A stretch of DNA of 64,000 bases from Dechloromonas sp. UBA6271 (GTDB taxonomy: Bacteria; Pseudomonadota; Gammaproteobacteria; Burkholderiales; Rhodocyclaceae): positions 1-64,000 of the forward strand of contig DJUX01000008.1 in assembly GCA_002440665.1 (NCBI GenBank), in the 5' to 3' direction. Both the position numbers and the translations under genes were made by a program. Within the stretch, counting starts at the first letter, position 1. Each line of letters opens with the position of its first letter. A model generated the notes under the pieces. That model did no database searches, was not told the origin of the DNA, and saw only the letters and a list, made by a program, of their open reading frames with translations. Positions 1-10,695 of the stretch are shown here, piece by piece.

Positions 1-141
1 TAATGGACAATCTGGGTTGAATACACCGGAACGATTGCTCATGCTCGGATCCGCTGGATACTAGCCCGATTCAGGGAACCGATAGGTGATGACATCCCGC
101 CAGATTAGCCCTGCCCGAGCCACGAGAAGCTTGCAAAAAAA
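1..141. other. Unassigned left edge
   Basis: No gene, RNA or repeat is recognisable here. The stretch lies downstream of the tRNA-Arg gene, which is read on the minus strand, and no convincing hairpin terminator was found in it. Confidence 0.4.
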
Positions 142-218
142 TGGCGTGCCCGGAGGGACTCGAACCCCCGACCTGTTGCTTAGAAGGCAGCTGCTCTATC
201 CAGTTGAGCTACGGGCAC
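142..218 (-). tRNA. tRNA-Arg (anticodon TCT)
   Basis: On the minus strand the sequence folds as a 77-nt tRNA. The acceptor stem is GTGCCCG/CGGGCAC, the T arm contains GGTTCGAGTCC, and CCA is encoded at the 3' end. The anticodon loop CTTCTAA gives anticodon TCT, so it reads AGA arginine codons. It lies 24 bases downstream of a tRNA-Pro gene on the same strand, so the two may be co-transcribed. Confidence 0.97.
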
Positions 219-242
219 TTGAGGGTAAATCAAGGGAAGGAA

Positions 243-319
243 TGGTCGGGGCGGTGGGATTCGAACTCACGACCCTCTGCTCCCAAAGCAGATGCGCTAC
301 CAGGCTGCGCTACGCCCCG
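243..319 (-). tRNA. tRNA-Pro (anticodon TGG)
   Basis: A 77-nt minus-strand tRNA with acceptor stem CGGGGCG/CGCCCCG, anticodon loop TTTGGGA (anticodon TGG) and encoded CCA. It shares its acceptor and T-arm sequence with the truncated tRNA-Pro at 45,041-45,084, which differs in the anticodon stem-loop and so derives from another isoacceptor. Confidence 0.97.
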
Positions 320-396
320 ACACGAGGAAGCGGATTCTATCACCACCCGGAAACCCGCACCAGATCAACGGCCTATATTCGACCAACAAACTTTCC

Positions 397-425
397 TTGC
401 AGGCTGATCGGCTTTCTGATATTTA
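397..425 (+). promoter_or_regulatory. Possible sigma-70 promoter of dksA
   Basis: TTGCAG at 397-402 and TATTTA at 420-425 are separated by 17 bases and end 33 bases before the dksA start. The boxes are imperfect matches to the -35 and -10 consensus, so this is only a suggestion. Confidence 0.3.
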
Positions 426-458
426 ATCGCTTTTTTCGTCACTGGGACGCACAAGAAA

Positions 459-884
459 ATGGCAGAAGAACTGCTCCATAAACACTTCGCACCTTATGAA
501 CCAAAAGCGGGCGAAGACTACATGAGCGCGAAGCAACTCGCGCATTTCCGCAAGATTCTCGAAACGCTCAAAAAGGAGTTGAGCGAAGACATCGATCGCA
601 CTGTGCACACCATGCAGGACGAAGCGACGGTGTTTGCCGACCCCAACGACCGGGCCAGCCAGGAAACGGACATTGCCATCGAACTCCGTAACCGCGACCG
701 TGAACGCAAACTGATCAAGAAAATCGACGAGACGCTGAGCAGCATCGAAAGCGGCGACTATGGCTTCTGCAGCAAGTGCGGTGTCGAGATCGGCATCAAG
801 CGCCTGGAAGCGCGCCCGACGGCAACCCTGTGCATCGACTGCAAGACGCTGGACGAGATGAAGGAACGGCAGATGGCAAAGTAA
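459..884 (+). CDS. dksA: RNA polymerase-binding transcription factor DksA
   Basis: DksA binds in the secondary channel of RNA polymerase and, with ppGpp, adjusts initiation at stable-RNA and amino-acid promoters. The 141-residue product has the usual family length. It has a coiled-coil N-terminal half with the acidic tip region around FADPNDRASQET, and a C-terminal zinc finger with four cysteines (CSKC and CIDC, about residues 107-132). The gene is alone on the plus strand, divergent from two tRNA genes and convergent with pnp, with which it shares a hairpin region. The N terminus MAEELLHK is a plausible start, since upstream frames overlap the tRNA region. Confidence 0.96.
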   Translation: MAEELLHKHFAPYEPKAGEDYMSAKQLAHFRKILETLKKELSEDIDRTVHTMQDEATVFADPNDRASQETDIAIELRNRDRERKLIKKIDETLSSIESGDYGFCSKCGVEIGIKRLEARPTATLCIDCKTLDEMKERQMAK

Positions 885-896
885 GCCACTTTGGCT

Positions 897-909
897 TGCT
901 GCGGTCGAC
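897..909 (+). repeat. Dispersed 13-mer TGYTGCGGTCGAC, intergenic copy
   Basis: One of eleven exact copies of the 13-mer in the core part of the window. It lies between the dksA stop and the shared hairpin terminator. Uptake signal sequences often sit in this position in bacteria that have them, but the function here is inferred. Confidence 0.5.
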
Positions 910-930
910 CTCCAAAAAACCGCAAAAAAG

Positions 931-952
931 AAGGGCACCGCAAGGTGCCCTT
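931..952 (-). terminator. Intrinsic terminator of the rpsO-pnp transcript
   Basis: A perfect 9-bp stem AAGGGCACC/GGTGCCCTT closes a 4-base loop. On the minus strand it is followed by a T-rich run (TTCTTTTTTG), so it should end the pnp transcript. It may also slow dksA transcripts, although the plus-strand side has no T tract. Confidence 0.8.
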
Positions 953-975
953 CGTTCATTCAGAGACGGCCCTGA

Positions 976-3126
976 TTACTGCTGCTGTGCTTGCTGCACA
1001 GCAGCTTCCGGAGCGGCAACCGGCTGGGCAACGCCCTCTTCGGCAGCCACGGCCTTCATCGACAGCTTGACGCGGCCGCGGTCGTCGGTTTCCAGAACCT
1101 TGACACGAACGATCTGGCCTTCCTTGACGTAGTCTTCGACCTTGTTGACACGTTCCTGGGCGATCTGCGAGATGTGCAGCAGACCATCCTTGCCCGGCAG
1201 CACGGAAACGATCGCACCGAAATCAAGAATCTTCAACACGGTGCCTTCGTAGATCTTGCCGATCTCGACTTCCGCCGTGATCGCATCGATGCGCGAACGG
1301 GCAGCAGCAGCCGCTTCGCCGCTAGTAGCAGCGATGGTGATCGTACCGTCGTCCTGAATATCGATCGTGGTGCCGGTTTCTTCGGTCAGGGCGCGGATAA
1401 CTGCACCGCCCTTGCCGATGACGTCGCGGATCTTTTCCGGATTGATCTTGAAGGCGTACAGACGCGGAGCATAGGCCGACATTTCTTCACGCGGGCCGGC
1501 GGCAGATTCCTGCATCAGGTTCAGGATGTGGATGCGGGCGTCCTTGGCCTGGGCCAGTGCCACCTGCATGATTTCCTTGGTGATGCCCTGAATCTTGATG
1601 TCCATTTGCAACGCGGTGATACCAGCCGTCGAACCAGCGACCTTGAAATCCATGTCGCCGAGGTGATCTTCGTCGCCGAGGATATCGGTCAGCACGGCGA
1701 AACGGTTGCCGTCCTTGATCAGGCCCATGGCGATACCGGCGACGTGCGCCTTGAGCGGCACGCCGGCGTCCAACAGCGCCAGACAGCCGCCGCAAACGGA
1801 AGCCATCGAGGAGGAACCGTTGGACTCGGTGATTTCCGAAACCAGGCGCATCGAGTAGGAGAAGTCTTCCGGCTTCGGCAGCACGGCGAGCAGCGCGCGC
1901 TTGGCCAGACGACCGTGACCGATTTCACGACGCTTCGGCGTACCGACGCGACCGCATTCGCCGGTGGCGTACGGGGGCATGTTGTAGTGCAGCATGAAGC
2001 GGTCGCGGTATTCACCGGCCAGCGCGTCAATGATCTGCTCGTCGCGGTTGGTGCCGAGCGTGGCCACGGCCAAGGCCTGGGTTTCGCCACGGGTGAACAG
2101 CGCCGAGCCATGGGTGCGCGGCAGAACGCCGGAACGCATGGTGATCGGACGCACGGTACGCGTGTCGCGACCGTCAATACGCGGGGCGCCGCTCAGGATG
2201 CGGCCACGCACGATGCCGGCTTCGATTTCGAAGAACAGATTGCCGACGGTGTTCTCGTCCGGTGCACCTGCTTCGCCGGTGCACAGGGCAGCGACGGCTT
2301 CGGCGCGGATAACCTTGACGGCCTGGCTACGGGTCTGCTTGACGGTGATGTTGTAGGCCTCTTCAAGCTTGCCAGCGACCAGAGCGGACAGGCTGGCGAC
2401 CAGCGCTTCGTCCTTCGGCGCAGCTTGCCATTCCCATTCCGGCTTGCCGGCTTCTTCGACCAGTTCGTTGATGGCGTTGATCGCCTTCTGCATTTCGGTG
2501 TGACCGAACACGACGGCCCCGAGCATGACTTCTTCGGACAGCTGGTCGGCTTCGGACTCGACCATCAGCACGGCAGCTTCGGTACCGGCGACGACGAGGT
2601 CGAGCTGGCTGGTCTTGAGCTGGCTCAGGGTCGGGCACAGGACATATTGACCGTCGATGTAACCGACACGGGCAGCACCAATCGGGCCGTTGAACGGCAC
2701 GCCGGAGATAGCCAGGGCAGCAGAAGCGCCGATCAGGGCCGGGATGTCGGAATCAACTTCCGGGTTCAGCGACATCACGGTAGCGATGACCTGGACTTCG
2801 TTGTAGAAACCGTCCGGGAACAGCGGGCGGATCGGACGGTCGATCAAGCGGCAGGTCAGTGTTTCCTTTTCGGAAGGACGGCCTTCGCGCTTGAAGAAGC
2901 CACCGGGAATACGGCCGGCAGCGTAGGTTTTTTCCTGGTAATCAACGGTCAGCGGGAAGAAATCCTGGCCGGGCTTGGCACTCTTGGCGGCCACGACAGT
3001 CACCAGGACGACGGTTTCTTCCATGGAAACAAGGACGGCACCGCCAGCTTGGCGGGCGATTTCGCCGGTTTCGATGGTGACCTGGTGGGCACCGTAGGCG
3101 AAGGTCTTTTTCACGACATTAAACAT
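976..3126 (-). CDS. pnp: Polyribonucleotide nucleotidyltransferase (PNPase)
   Basis: PNPase degrades RNA phosphorolytically from the 3' end and is a core enzyme of the RNA degradosome and of small-RNA turnover. The 716 residues show the complete layout: two RNase PH-like domains, the second with [10 protein letters not shown] near residue 320 and [11 protein letters not shown] near 420, then a KH domain (IRDVIGKGG near 560) and an S1 domain ([13 protein letters not shown] near 630). The tail is Gln/Ala rich. It follows rpsO in the usual order behind a terminator-like hairpin. In other bacteria PNPase controls its own mRNA through leader cleavage by RNase III; no such site was assigned here. 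Confidence 0.98.
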   Translation of the reverse strand: MFNVVKKTFAYGAHQVTIETGEIARQAGGAVLVSMEETVVLVTVVAAKSAKPGQDFFPLTVDYQEKTYAAGRIPGGFFKREGRPSEKETLTCRLIDRPIRPLFPDGFYNEVQVIATVMSLNPEVDSDIPALIGASAALAISGVPFNGPIGAARVGYIDGQYVLCPTLSQLKTSQLDLVVAGTEAAVLMVESEADQLSEEVMLGAVVFGHTEMQKAINAINELVEEAGKPEWEWQAAPKDEALVASLSALVAGKLEEAYNITVKQTRSQAVKVIRAEAVAALCTGEAGAPDENTVGNLFFEIEAGIVRGRILSGAPRIDGRDTRTVRPITMRSGVLPRTHGSALFTRGETQALAVATLGTNRDEQIIDALAGEYRDRFMLHYNMPPYATGECGRVGTPKRREIGHGRLAKRALLAVLPKPEDFSYSMRLVSEITESNGSSSMASVCGGCLALLDAGVPLKAHVAGIAMGLIKDGNRFAVLTDILGDEDHLGDMDFKVAGSTAGITALQMDIKIQGITKEIMQVALAQAKDARIHILNLMQESAAGPREEMSAYAPRLYAFKINPEKIRDVIGKGGAVIRALTEETGTTIDIQDDGTITIAATSGEAAAAARSRIDAITAEVEIGKIYEGTVLKILDFGAIVSVLPGKDGLLHISQIAQERVNKVEDYVKEGQIVRVKVLETDDRGRVKLSMKAVAAEEGVAQPVAAPEAAVQQAQQQ

Positions 3127-3204
3127 AATTTCCTTTCACTCTCATCACAATTAACAGCGATAACAACAACTTACAACGACAACAAAAATCATTGCACAAC
3201 AAAC

Positions 3205-3234
3205 AAAAAAGCGGCCGGGATATTTCCGGGCCGC
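3205..3234 (-). terminator. Terminator between rpsO and pnp
   Basis: The minus strand forms GCGGCC..GGCCGC with further G-C pairs inside, followed directly by TTTTTTG. It lies just after the rpsO stop, so most rpsO transcripts should end here and pnp would be reached by read-through or its own promoter. Confidence 0.8.
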
Positions 3235-3255
3235 TCTTTCGGGGCTTCGTCTGCC

Positions 3256-3525
3256 TTACTTGCGCAGACCAAGCTTGGTAATCAGGGTGCGGTAAGAATC
3301 GATGTTCTTGCCCTTCAGGTAATCCAGCAACTTGCGGCGCTGGCTGACCAGGCGCAACAGGCCACGACGGGAGTGGTGATCCTTCTTGTGTTCCTTGAAG
3401 TGCGGGGTCAGGTCGTTGATGCGGGCGGTCAGCAGAGCGATCTGCACTTCCGGAGAACCGGTGTCGCCCTGGGCGCGCTGATATTCGGCAACGATGCCGG
3501 CCTTGATTTCGGTGGTGAATGCCAT
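3256..3525 (-). CDS. rpsO: 30S ribosomal protein S15
   Basis: S15 is a primary binder of the 16S rRNA central domain and starts assembly of the small-subunit platform. The frame is open further upstream, but the family begins at MAFTTEIK, which gives 89 residues, the standard length. An AGAGGG ribosome-binding site lies in front of that ATG. Family signatures include [12 protein letters not shown] and the [12 protein letters not shown] segment. It sits between truB and pnp. In E. coli S15 represses its own translation through a leader pseudoknot; the 106-base leader here was not folded. Confidence 0.97.
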   Translation of the reverse strand: MAFTTEIKAGIVAEYQRAQGDTGSPEVQIALLTARINDLTPHFKEHKKDHHSRRGLLRLVSQRRKLLDYLKGKNIDSYRTLITKLGLRK

Positions 3526-3631
3526 TTCAAAACCCTCTTTCATGGTTACGACGCCGCCCCGGTTTGATAGAGCCAGCGCCAAGTTGAAGTAAATTTTCCG
3601 TTGGCGACGGAAAGCGCGCGATTGTACCAGC

Positions 3632-4531
3632 TTAAGCTGCCAATTGCACCAGTCGCTTCGGCCACAAACGGCCATCGGCACCGGGTTCGCCAACGCCGAT
3701 CAGCCGGCCGTCGGCGTAGATGCGGATTTTTCCCGCCAGCCCGGCCGCCAGATCGACCGGATTGCCGTGGCGAAAGCGTTCGGCCGACTCGCCCTCGAGC
3801 ATCACCACCGGCAGACTGTGAAGCAGGGCGTCGACCGGTTGTAGATGCCCTGCCCGCCCGGCTTCGTCCAGCGTTTCCAGTTCCTCAAGCGTCACCGAAC
3901 GTGCCAGGTCGAGATCGCCGACCACGGTGCGGCGCAGGCCGGTCAGGTGTGCGCCGCAGCCCAGCGCCTTGCCGATATCGGCCGCCAGCACGCGGATGTA
4001 GGTACCCTTGCTGCAGGCGACGCGGAGGGACAGGGTGTCGCCGGCAAGACTCAGAATAGCGATGGCATGAATGGTGACGGCACGCGGCTCGCGCTCGACC
4101 TCGATACCCTTGCGCGCCAGTTCATACAACGGCCGGCCGTTGCGCTTGAGCGCCGAGTGCATCGGCGGAATCTGCCGGATGTCACCCGTAAATTGCGGCA
4201 GCACCCTGAAAATGTCGCTTTTTTCGACGTCGACCGCAGCAGTCGCGATGATTTCGCCCTCGGCATCGCCGGAATCTGTCGTCACACCCAGCTTGATTTC
4301 TGCCTCGTAGGTCTTGTCGGCATCGAGCAGATCGGCGGAAAACTTGGTCGCCTCGCCGAAACACAGGGGCAGCAGGCCGGTCGCCAGCGGGTCCAGCGTC
4401 CCGGTGTGGCCGCCCTTGGCGGCCGAAAAAAGCCGGCGTGCCTTCTGCAGGGCATCGTTGGAGGTCAGGCCGATGGGTTTGTCGAGCAACAGCACGCCAT
4501 CGACCTGCTTCCAGGCCCGCTTGAACTGCAT
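3632..4531 (-). CDS. truB: tRNA pseudouridine(55) synthase
   Basis: TruB makes the universal pseudouridine 55 in the T loop of tRNAs and helps tRNA folding. The 299-residue protein has the TruB start ([13 protein letters not shown]) and the catalytic motif [14 protein letters not shown] near residue 42, where the aspartate is the nucleophile. A C-terminal PUA-like region follows. It lies 6 bases after rbfA in the translation operon, the conserved order. A copy of the dispersed 13-mer falls inside the gene at 4,229-4,241. Confidence 0.97.
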   Translation of the reverse strand: MQFKRAWKQVDGVLLLDKPIGLTSNDALQKARRLFSAAKGGHTGTLDPLATGLLPLCFGEATKFSADLLDADKTYEAEIKLGVTTDSGDAEGEIIATAAVDVEKSDIFRVLPQFTGDIRQIPPMHSALKRNGRPLYELARKGIEVEREPRAVTIHAIAILSLAGDTLSLRVACSKGTYIRVLAADIGKALGCGAHLTGLRRTVVGDLDLARSVTLEELETLDEAGRAGHLQPVDALLHSLPVVMLEGESAERFRHGNPVDLAAGLAGKIRIYADGRLIGVGEPGADGRLWPKRLVQLAA

Positions 4532-4537
4532 CGAAGC

Positions 4538-4909
4538 TCAGTCTTCCGGCGTCTGATCGCTCAGCGCCGAAGCCTTGTCGATCAACTGCGACAGGCTGGA
4601 ACCGCGCTCAAGCGAATTGTCGTAGATGAAATGCAATTCCGGCAGCGTGTGAATGTGAATCCGGCGCCCCAGTTCGCGGCGCAGGAAACCGGCCGCGCGC
4701 TTGAGGCCGCGCTCGACCTCTTCCAGATGCTCGGCAGCGAGGGTCGTGAAAAAGACCTTGGCATGCGCGTAATCCGGGGTCAGCTCGACCGCCGTCAGGC
4801 TGATCATGCCGACTCGCGGGTCCTTCAACTCGCTTTGAATCAGGTCGGCGAGGTCGCGGCGCACCTGCTCCGCGACCCGGTCACTGCGTTGAAAACCTTT
4901 TTTCTTCAT
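4538..4909 (-). CDS. rbfA: Ribosome-binding factor A
   Basis: RbfA binds the 30S subunit near helix 1 of 16S rRNA during late maturation and is needed for growth in the cold. The 123-residue product has the KH-like RbfA fold signature (VADLIQSELKDPRVG near the N terminus, then DYAHAKVFFT). Its start overlaps the infB stop by one base, indicating translational coupling in the infB-rbfA-truB order. Confidence 0.96.
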   Translation of the reverse strand: MKKKGFQRSDRVAEQVRRDLADLIQSELKDPRVGMISLTAVELTPDYAHAKVFFTTLAAEHLEEVERGLKRAAGFLRRELGRRIHIHTLPELHFIYDNSLERGSSLSQLIDKASALSDQTPED

Positions 4910-7599
4910 TACAGCGAGCGCGCGACTTCCTGGATTTCATAGACTTCGAGGTGATCGCCTTCCTGAATGTCGTTGTTGTTCCTGAGCGACAGACCGCACT
5001 CAAAGTTGCTGCGAACTTCCTTGACGTCGTCCTTGAAGCGCTTGAGCGATTCCAGTTCGCCATCCCACTGCACGACATTGTTGCGCAGCAGACGGACGCG
5101 CGAATTGCGCCTGACCACGCCTTCCTGGACGTAACAGCCGGCGATGGCGCCGACCTTGGAGACGTGGAAGACCTGACGGATTTCGACCATGCCGATGATC
5201 TGTTCGCGCTTTTCCGGCGACAGCATGCCGGACAGCGCCGACTTGACCTCGTCGACCGCGTCGTAAATCACGTTGTAGTAACGGATATCGACGCCGAAGG
5301 TCTCGGCCAGCTTGCGCGCGCCGGCATCGGCCCGCGTGTTGAAGCCGATGATGACGGCACCTGAAGCCTGGGCCAGATTGACGTCGGATTCGCTGATGGC
5401 ACCGACCGCACCGTGGATGATCTGGACGCGTACTTCTTCGTTGGACAGCTTGGCCAGGGTTTGGACCAGCGCTTCCTGCGAACCTTGCACGTCGGCCTTG
5501 ACGATCAGCGGCAGGGTCTTGACCTCGCCCTCTTCCATCTGCTGGAACATGTTTTCCAGCTTGGCCGCCTGCTGCTTGGCCAGCTTGACGTCGCGGAACT
5601 TGCCTTGGCGGAACAGCGCGATTTCACGCGCCTTCTTTTCGTCGGTGAGGACAATGGCCTCTTCGCCGGCCGCCGGCACATCGGACAAGCCGAGAATCTC
5701 GACCGGGATCGACGGGCCGGCCTCGTTGATCGGCTTGCCGTTTTCGTCCAGCATGGCACGCACCCGCCCGGAAACTTGGCCGGCCAGCACGACATCGCCG
5801 CGCTTCAGGGTGCCGGAGAGCACCAGCATGGTCGCCACCGCACCGCGCCCCTTGTCGAGACGCGCTTCGATGATCAGCCCCTTGGCCGGCGCATCCTTCT
5901 GCGCCTTGAGTTCAAGCACTTCGGCCTGCAACAGCACCTGTTCGAGCAGTTCGTCGATACCGGTGCCCTTCTTCGCCGACACCGGCACGAAGGGCGAATC
6001 GCCGCCGTACTCTTCCGGAATGACGCCCTCGGCCACCAGTTCCTGCTTGACGCGGTCCGGGTTGGCATCGGGCTTGTCCATCTTGTTGATCGCCACGACC
6101 AGCGGCACACCTGCCGCCTTGGCGTGGTGGATCGCTTCCTTAGTCTGCGGCATCACGCCATCGTCAGCCGCCACGACCAGGATGACGATGTCGGTGGCCT
6201 TGGCGCCACGCGCACGCATGGCGGTAAACGCCTCGTGACCCGGGGTATCGAGGAAGGTGACCATGCCACGGTCGGTTTCGACGTGGTAGGCACCGATGTG
6301 CTGGGTAATGCCGCCGGCTTCGCCGGCCGCAACCTTGGCGCGGCGGATGTAGTCGAGCAACGAGGTCTTGCCGTGGTCGACGTGGCCCATGACGGTAACC
6401 ACAGGGGCACGCGGCTCGAGCGGTACATCCTTGTGTTCTGTGGAGTCTTCAACGAGGAAGGCATCGGGATCGTCCAGCTTGGCGGCAAACGCCTTGTGGC
6501 CCATTTCCTCGACAACGATCATTGCCGTTTCCTGATCCAGCACCTGATTGATGGTGACCATGGAACCCATCTTCATCATCACCTTGATGATTTCGATCGC
6601 CTTCACAGCCATCTTGTGGGCCAAATCGGTTACCGAGATGGTTTCTGGAACATGAATTTCCCGAACGATGACTTCGGTCGGCGCCTGGAAGCTGCCCTGA
6701 CCGTCATCGGTCGCATGGCCATGTTTCTTGTGCCCGCCACGCCCGCTCTTCCACGAGCTGCCGGGATCGGAGGAGCGTGTCTTGATGCCAGGCTTCTTCC
6801 TGTTGTCATCGACCCGCGCATTGCCGCCCTTCTTGGCGTCCTTGCCCGGCGCATCGGGTTTCTTGTGCAGGGTACCCTTGTCGGCCGGCGCCGGCTGCGC
6901 CTTGGCCTGGGCGGCTGCCTGCTGCCGAGCCTGTTCGGCAACCTTGGCCGCTTCCGCCGCCACCTCGGCCTGCTGACGCATACGAACCAACTCGGCTTCG
7001 CGTGCCTGTTTCTGTTTCAGTTCCTGTTCCTGGATCTCGCGCAACTGGCTGTAGCGACGATCCTGCTCTTGGCGCGCCTTGAGCTCATCCTCGCCGATCA
7101 CCGATGCACGGGTAGGAGCTGGTGCTGGCGCCGGTGTGAATTCCGGCTGGGCCTCAACGACTGGCGGCAGCTCGACGACCGGTTCAACGACCGGCGGCGG
7201 CTCGACGACTACCGGCTCGACCACCGGCTCGATGACCGGAACCTCGACCACCGGCAGCACCTCCTCGATCTCTTCGGCGACCGGTTCAGGGACGTGTTCC
7301 CCCATCTCGCGCTTGACCAGGACACGCTTCTTGCGCACCTCGACCTGCACGGTACGGGCGCGGCCATGCGCATCGGTCGCCTTGATTTCGGACGTCTGCT
7401 TGCGCGTCAGCGTGATCTTGGTCTTTGACTCGTCGCCATGAGCGCGACGCAGATACTCAAGCAGCCGGGACTTGTCCTGATCGGTCAGCGCATCGGCGCT
7501 GCCCTGCTTGCCTACACCGGCCTTATCCAGTTGCTCGAGCAGCGACGCCACCGGCATCTTGAGTTCTACGGCAAATTGCGAAACAGTTGTTGCGGTCAT
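4909..7599 (-). CDS. infB: Translation initiation factor IF-2
   Basis: IF-2 is the GTPase that brings fMet-tRNA to the 30S subunit and promotes subunit joining. The domains are an N-terminal IF2_N module, a long Pro/Val/Glu and Ala/Lys-rich linker (about residues 90-320), the G domain with [16 protein letters not shown] and NKMDKP, and the C-terminal domains. A GTG at 7,620 would extend the protein by seven residues. The ATG at 7,599 is preferred because GGGAGGG lies at proper spacing before it and the family starts at this point, giving 896 residues. It follows nusA by 17 bases. Confidence 0.97.
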   Translation of the reverse strand: MTATTVSQFAVELKMPVASLLEQLDKAGVGKQGSADALTDQDKSRLLEYLRRAHGDESKTKITLTRKQTSEIKATDAHGRARTVQVEVRKKRVLVKREMGEHVPEPVAEEIEEVLPVVEVPVIEPVVEPVVVEPPPVVEPVVELPPVVEAQPEFTPAPAPAPTRASVIGEDELKARQEQDRRYSQLREIQEQELKQKQAREAELVRMRQQAEVAAEAAKVAEQARQQAAAQAKAQPAPADKGTLHKKPDAPGKDAKKGGNARVDDNRKKPGIKTRSSDPGSSWKSGRGGHKKHGHATDDGQGSFQAPTEVIVREIHVPETISVTDLAHKMAVKAIEIIKVMMKMGSMVTINQVLDQETAMIVVEEMGHKAFAAKLDDPDAFLVEDSTEHKDVPLEPRAPVVTVMGHVDHGKTSLLDYIRRAKVAAGEAGGITQHIGAYHVETDRGMVTFLDTPGHEAFTAMRARGAKATDIVILVVAADDGVMPQTKEAIHHAKAAGVPLVVAINKMDKPDANPDRVKQELVAEGVIPEEYGGDSPFVPVSAKKGTGIDELLEQVLLQAEVLELKAQKDAPAKGLIIEARLDKGRGAVATMLVLSGTLKRGDVVLAGQVSGRVRAMLDENGKPINEAGPSIPVEILGLSDVPAAGEEAIVLTDEKKAREIALFRQGKFRDVKLAKQQAAKLENMFQQMEEGEVKTLPLIVKADVQGSQEALVQTLAKLSNEEVRVQIIHGAVGAISESDVNLAQASGAVIIGFNTRADAGARKLAETFGVDIRYYNVIYDAVDEVKSALSGMLSPEKREQIIGMVEIRQVFHVSKVGAIAGCYVQEGVVRRNSRVRLLRNNVVQWDGELESLKRFKDDVKEVRSNFECGLSLRNNNDIQEGDHLEVYEIQEVARSL

Positions 7600-7616
7600 A
7601 CTTGCTACCCTCCCGC

Positions 7617-9089
7617 TCACTCAAACCAGTGAGCACGCGCCTTCAGAATGATTTCCTTGGCACGCTCGTCATCAATGCCGGTCATTTCCACGAGTTCATC
7701 CACTGCCAGTTCGGCGAGATCGTCGCGGTTCTTGACACCCTTGCCGGCCAGTTTCGCCGCCAGCTCCCTCGTCATGCCTTCCAGGTTCAGCAGATCGTCG
7801 GCGACGCCGTCGAGCTGCTCCTCGGTAACGATGGCCTCGGTCAGCAACACGTTGCGTGCGCGGTTACGCAGTTCATTGACGATCTCTTCATCGAGACCGT
7901 CGATCTCCAGCATTTCCGCCAGCGGCACGTAAGCCACTTCTTCCAGCGTCGAGAAACCCTCCTCGATCAGCAGGTCGGCGAGTTCTTCGTCGATATCGAG
8001 CTTTTCCATGAAGATGACGCGAGTCACCGCGTATTCGGCTTCCGAACGCTTGGCCGATTCGTCCTGGGTCATCAGGTTGATGGTCCAGCCGGTCAGCTCG
8101 GAAGCGAGCCGGACGTTCTGCCCGCTGCGGCCAATGGCGATGGCGAGGTTGTCTTCATCAACCACGACATCCATCGCATGTTTTTCTTCATCGACGACGA
8201 TGGACGACACTTCAGCCGGCGCCAGCGCACCGATCACGAACTGCGCCGGATCGGCCGACCACAGCACGATGTCGATGTTCTCGCCGCCGATCTCGTTACG
8301 GACGGCGGTGACGCGCGAACCGCGCAGGCCGACGCAGGTACCGATCGGATCGACGCGCGGGTCGTTGGATTTGACGGCGATCTTGGCGCGCAGACCGGGG
8401 TCGCGGGCACAGGCTTTCAGTTCCATCAGGCCGTCGGAAATCTCCGGCACTTCCATCTCGAACAGCCGAATGACGAATTCCGGCGCGGTGCGCGACAGGA
8501 TGATCTGCGGACCGCGCGCATTGCGATCGATGCGCAGCAGGTAAGCCCGGACGCGGTCGCCGACCCGCAGGTTTTCCTTGGGGATCATCTGGTCGCGCGG
8601 CAGCAGCGCTTCGATCTTGCCGGCTTCGACAATCGCGTTACCGCGCTCCATGCGCTTGATGGTGCCGTAAACGACGTGTTCCTTGCGCTCCAGGAAGTCG
8701 GCCAAAATCTGCTCGCGCTCGGCGTCGCGAATTTTCTGCAGGATGACCTGCTTGGCCGCCTGGGCGCCGATGCGGCCGAAGTCGATCGGCTCCAGCGGCT
8801 CCTCCAGGGAGTCACCGGCTTCGATCTCGGGATCGTCCTTCTGTGCCTCGGACAACGGCACTTCGAGGAATTCATTGACGTATTCGTTGTCCGGCACGAC
8901 CTGCCAGCGACGGAAGGATTCGAAGTTACCGGTATCGTGGTCGATCGAGACGCGCACATCGGCCTCGTCATGGATACGCTTCTTGGTCGCGGAAGCGAGC
9001 GCCAGTTCAAGGGCACCGAAAACGATTTCCTTGTTGACGTTCTTTTCGCGGGCCAGCGCATCGACCAGCAACAAAATTTCACGGCTCAT
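7617..9089 (-). CDS. nusA: Transcription termination/antitermination factor NusA
   Basis: NusA binds RNA polymerase and nascent RNA to modulate pausing, intrinsic termination and rRNA antitermination. The 490 residues carry the N-terminal polymerase-binding domain ([16 protein letters not shown]), an S1 domain ([16 protein letters not shown] near 130), two KH domains (the second with [15 protein letters not shown] near 310), and two C-terminal acidic repeats, as in gamma- and betaproteobacteria. It lies between rimP and infB, the conserved operon order. Confidence 0.97.
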   Translation of the reverse strand: MSREILLLVDALAREKNVNKEIVFGALELALASATKKRIHDEADVRVSIDHDTGNFESFRRWQVVPDNEYVNEFLEVPLSEAQKDDPEIEAGDSLEEPLEPIDFGRIGAQAAKQVILQKIRDAEREQILADFLERKEHVVYGTIKRMERGNAIVEAGKIEALLPRDQMIPKENLRVGDRVRAYLLRIDRNARGPQIILSRTAPEFVIRLFEMEVPEISDGLMELKACARDPGLRAKIAVKSNDPRVDPIGTCVGLRGSRVTAVRNEIGGENIDIVLWSADPAQFVIGALAPAEVSSIVVDEEKHAMDVVVDEDNLAIAIGRSGQNVRLASELTGWTINLMTQDESAKRSEAEYAVTRVIFMEKLDIDEELADLLIEEGFSTLEEVAYVPLAEMLEIDGLDEEIVNELRNRARNVLLTEAIVTEEQLDGVADDLLNLEGMTRELAAKLAGKGVKNRDDLAELAVDELVEMTGIDDERAKEIILKARAHWFE

Positions 9090-9110
9090 GGGCTAAAACC
9101 TCCAGGTCCT

Positions 9111-9551
9111 TCAGTCGAATCGCGGCACCAGACGTGCCTTTTCGATATTATTGAATTCGAGTTCCACAGCATCCTTTTCGAGGCGCAGACCGACCTTGCC
9201 GTCCTTGCAGCCGAGCAGCTCGCCCTGGAAATTGCGGCGACCACCCTGCGGGATGCGCAGCTTGATCTGGATATCCTGGCCGGCGAAGCGCGCGAAGTCT
9301 TCCGCCTTCTTGACGACGCGATCGAGGCCCGGCGAGGAGATTTCGAGACGGTCGTAATCGACATTCTCGACTTCAAAAACACGTGACAGTTGATTCGAGA
9401 CCTTGGCGCAGTCCTCGACATCGACGCCGTTTTCCTTGCCCGGCGTATCGATGAAGACGCGAATGGTCCGGCCGCGCGGTGACATCTCGACATCGACGAG
9501 TTCATAACCGAGACCGACCACGGTCGTTTCAAGCAGCGTGTTTAAATCCAT
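9111..9551 (-). CDS. rimP: Ribosome maturation factor RimP
   Basis: RimP aids early 30S assembly around ribosomal protein S12. The protein has the YhbC-like two-domain layout, with VDVEMSPRGRTIRVFID and the core signature around VENVDYDRLEISSPGLDR. The ATG at 9,551 (146 residues) is chosen; a GTG six bases upstream would add two residues, and neither has a strong ribosome-binding site. It is the first gene of the nusA operon and its start lies only 16 bases after a hairpin terminator of the upstream operon. Confidence 0.95.
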   Translation of the reverse strand: MDLNTLLETTVVGLGYELVDVEMSPRGRTIRVFIDTPGKENGVDVEDCAKVSNQLSRVFEVENVDYDRLEISSPGLDRVVKKAEDFARFAGQDIQIKLRIPQGGRRNFQGELLGCKDGKVGLRLEKDAVELEFNNIEKARLVPRFD

Positions 9552-9561
9552 AGCCACAAAT

Positions 9562-9582
9562 AAAAAATGGGCGAAACGCCCA
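9562..9582 (-). terminator. Intrinsic terminator after rluB, just upstream of rimP
   Basis: On the minus strand TGGGCG-TTT-CGCCCA is followed by TTTTTTATTT, a textbook intrinsic terminator. It separates the PHP-to-rluB operon from rimP-nusA-infB. Its T tract ends about ten bases before the rimP start codon, which leaves no room for a separate rimP promoter downstream. Confidence 0.8.
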
Positions 9583-9678
9583 CCTCACAATAAAAGATGC
9601 CTCGCCGGAAACGACGAGAGGAACAAACCCGTGAATTATAACGAGTTTACTCCCCCCGGTAAATGAATCCGGCCGACT

Positions 9679-10695
9679 TTATGCGCTTTCCGTCGGCATC
9701 TCGGGCGGCTTGATCATTTTCTCCAGTTCGCGGATCAAGGCCTTGACCTCGGCCTCCTCCAGCTCATGCACGCGACCCCGCTTCAATTGCGGCGGCAGGT
9801 TGAACGGGCCGTAACGGACGCGAATCAGGCGGCTGACCGTGCAGCCCACCGCTTCGAACATCCGGCGCACTTCGCGGTTGCGGCCTTCATAAAGCGTCAC
9901 GCGATACCAGTGATTGGCACCTTCGCCGCCGGCATCCTGCAGGCTGGCGAAGCTGGCCGGACCATCTTCGAGCTCGATACCCTTCAGCAACTGCTGCTGC
10001 GCCTCCAGCGTCAGTTCGCCGAGGACGCGCACGGCGTAATCGCGCACCAGCTCCGAACTTGGGTGCGTCAGCTTGTTGGCCAGCTCGCCCGAAGTGGTGA
10101 ACAGCAGCAGGCCCGAGGTATTGAAATCGAGACGACCGACGGCGATCCAGCGCCCGCCGCGAATGCGTGGCAGCGCATTGAAGACCGAGGGACGCCCTTC
10201 CGGATCGTCGCGCGAGACGATTTCGCCTTCCGGCTTGTGGTACATGACGACGCGCGGCGTCCTGGTCGTCGTGAAGCGGACATTCACCAGGCGGCCACCG
10301 ATCTTGATCTTGTCGGTCGGCACCACGCTCTGGCCGAGTTCGGCAGTCACGCCGTTCACGCTGATGCGGCCGGCGGCGATCCATTCCTCCATTTCACGCC
10401 GCGAGCCGATGCCGGCTTGGGCCAGTACCTTTTGCAGGCGTTCCGGCTTGGCTTCGGCGAGCGGCCGACCATCGCGGGCGATGGCGCCGCGATTCGCCCG
10501 CCCGCCGGTATTGGGTGCCGGCTTGCGGCGTGGCGCAGCCGCTGCTGGAGCGGCCTGGCCTTCCGGCGCTGCGCTGCGCGGCCCGCGAGCGCGCGGTGCC
10601 TCGCTGTTGCGGTCGACGCCTTTTTCAGGCCGTTTTTCAAAGCCGCCCTCACCTTTTTTCGGCGATTGACGGAGCGGTGTGCGTTTAGTTTTCAT
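9679..10695 (-). CDS. rluB: 23S rRNA pseudouridine synthase RluB-like
   Basis: RluB-type enzymes modify uridine 2605 of 23S rRNA. The 338-residue product begins with a basic, low-complexity extension (about 80 residues rich in Lys, Arg, Pro and Ala). An S4 domain follows ([19 protein letters not shown]), then the RsuA/RluB catalytic core with [14 protein letters not shown] holding the catalytic aspartate, and [10 protein letters not shown]. It overlaps scpB by 11 bases and is the last gene of its operon. RluB rather than RsuA or RluE is inferred from the extension and the scpB neighbour, the usual context in betaproteobacteria. Confidence 0.92.
   Translation of the reverse strand: MKTKRTPLRQSPKKGEGGFEKRPEKGVDRNSEAPRARGPRSAAPEGQAAPAAAAPRRKPAPNTGGRANRGAIARDGRPLAEAKPERLQKVLAQAGIGSRREMEEWIAAGRISVNGVTAELGQSVVPTDKIKIGGRLVNVRFTTTRTPRVVMYHKPEGEIVSRDDPEGRPSVFNALPRIRGGRWIAVGRLDFNTSGLLLFTTSGELANKLTHPSSELVRDYAVRVLGELTLEAQQQLLKGIELEDGPASFASLQDAGGEGANHWYRVTLYEGRNREVRRMFEAVGCTVSRLIRVRYGPFNLPPQLKRGRVHELEEAEVKALIRELEKMIKPPEMPTESA

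Noticed and set aside
991..3567. 858-codon plus-strand open frame opposite pnp and rpsO
   Set aside because: It is the antisense shadow of two certain genes in GC-rich DNA; its translation is His/Gly/Asp-rich with no recognisable domain.
5413..7428. 671-codon frame opposite infB
   Set aside because: Antisense shadow of infB with no start signal and low-complexity composition.
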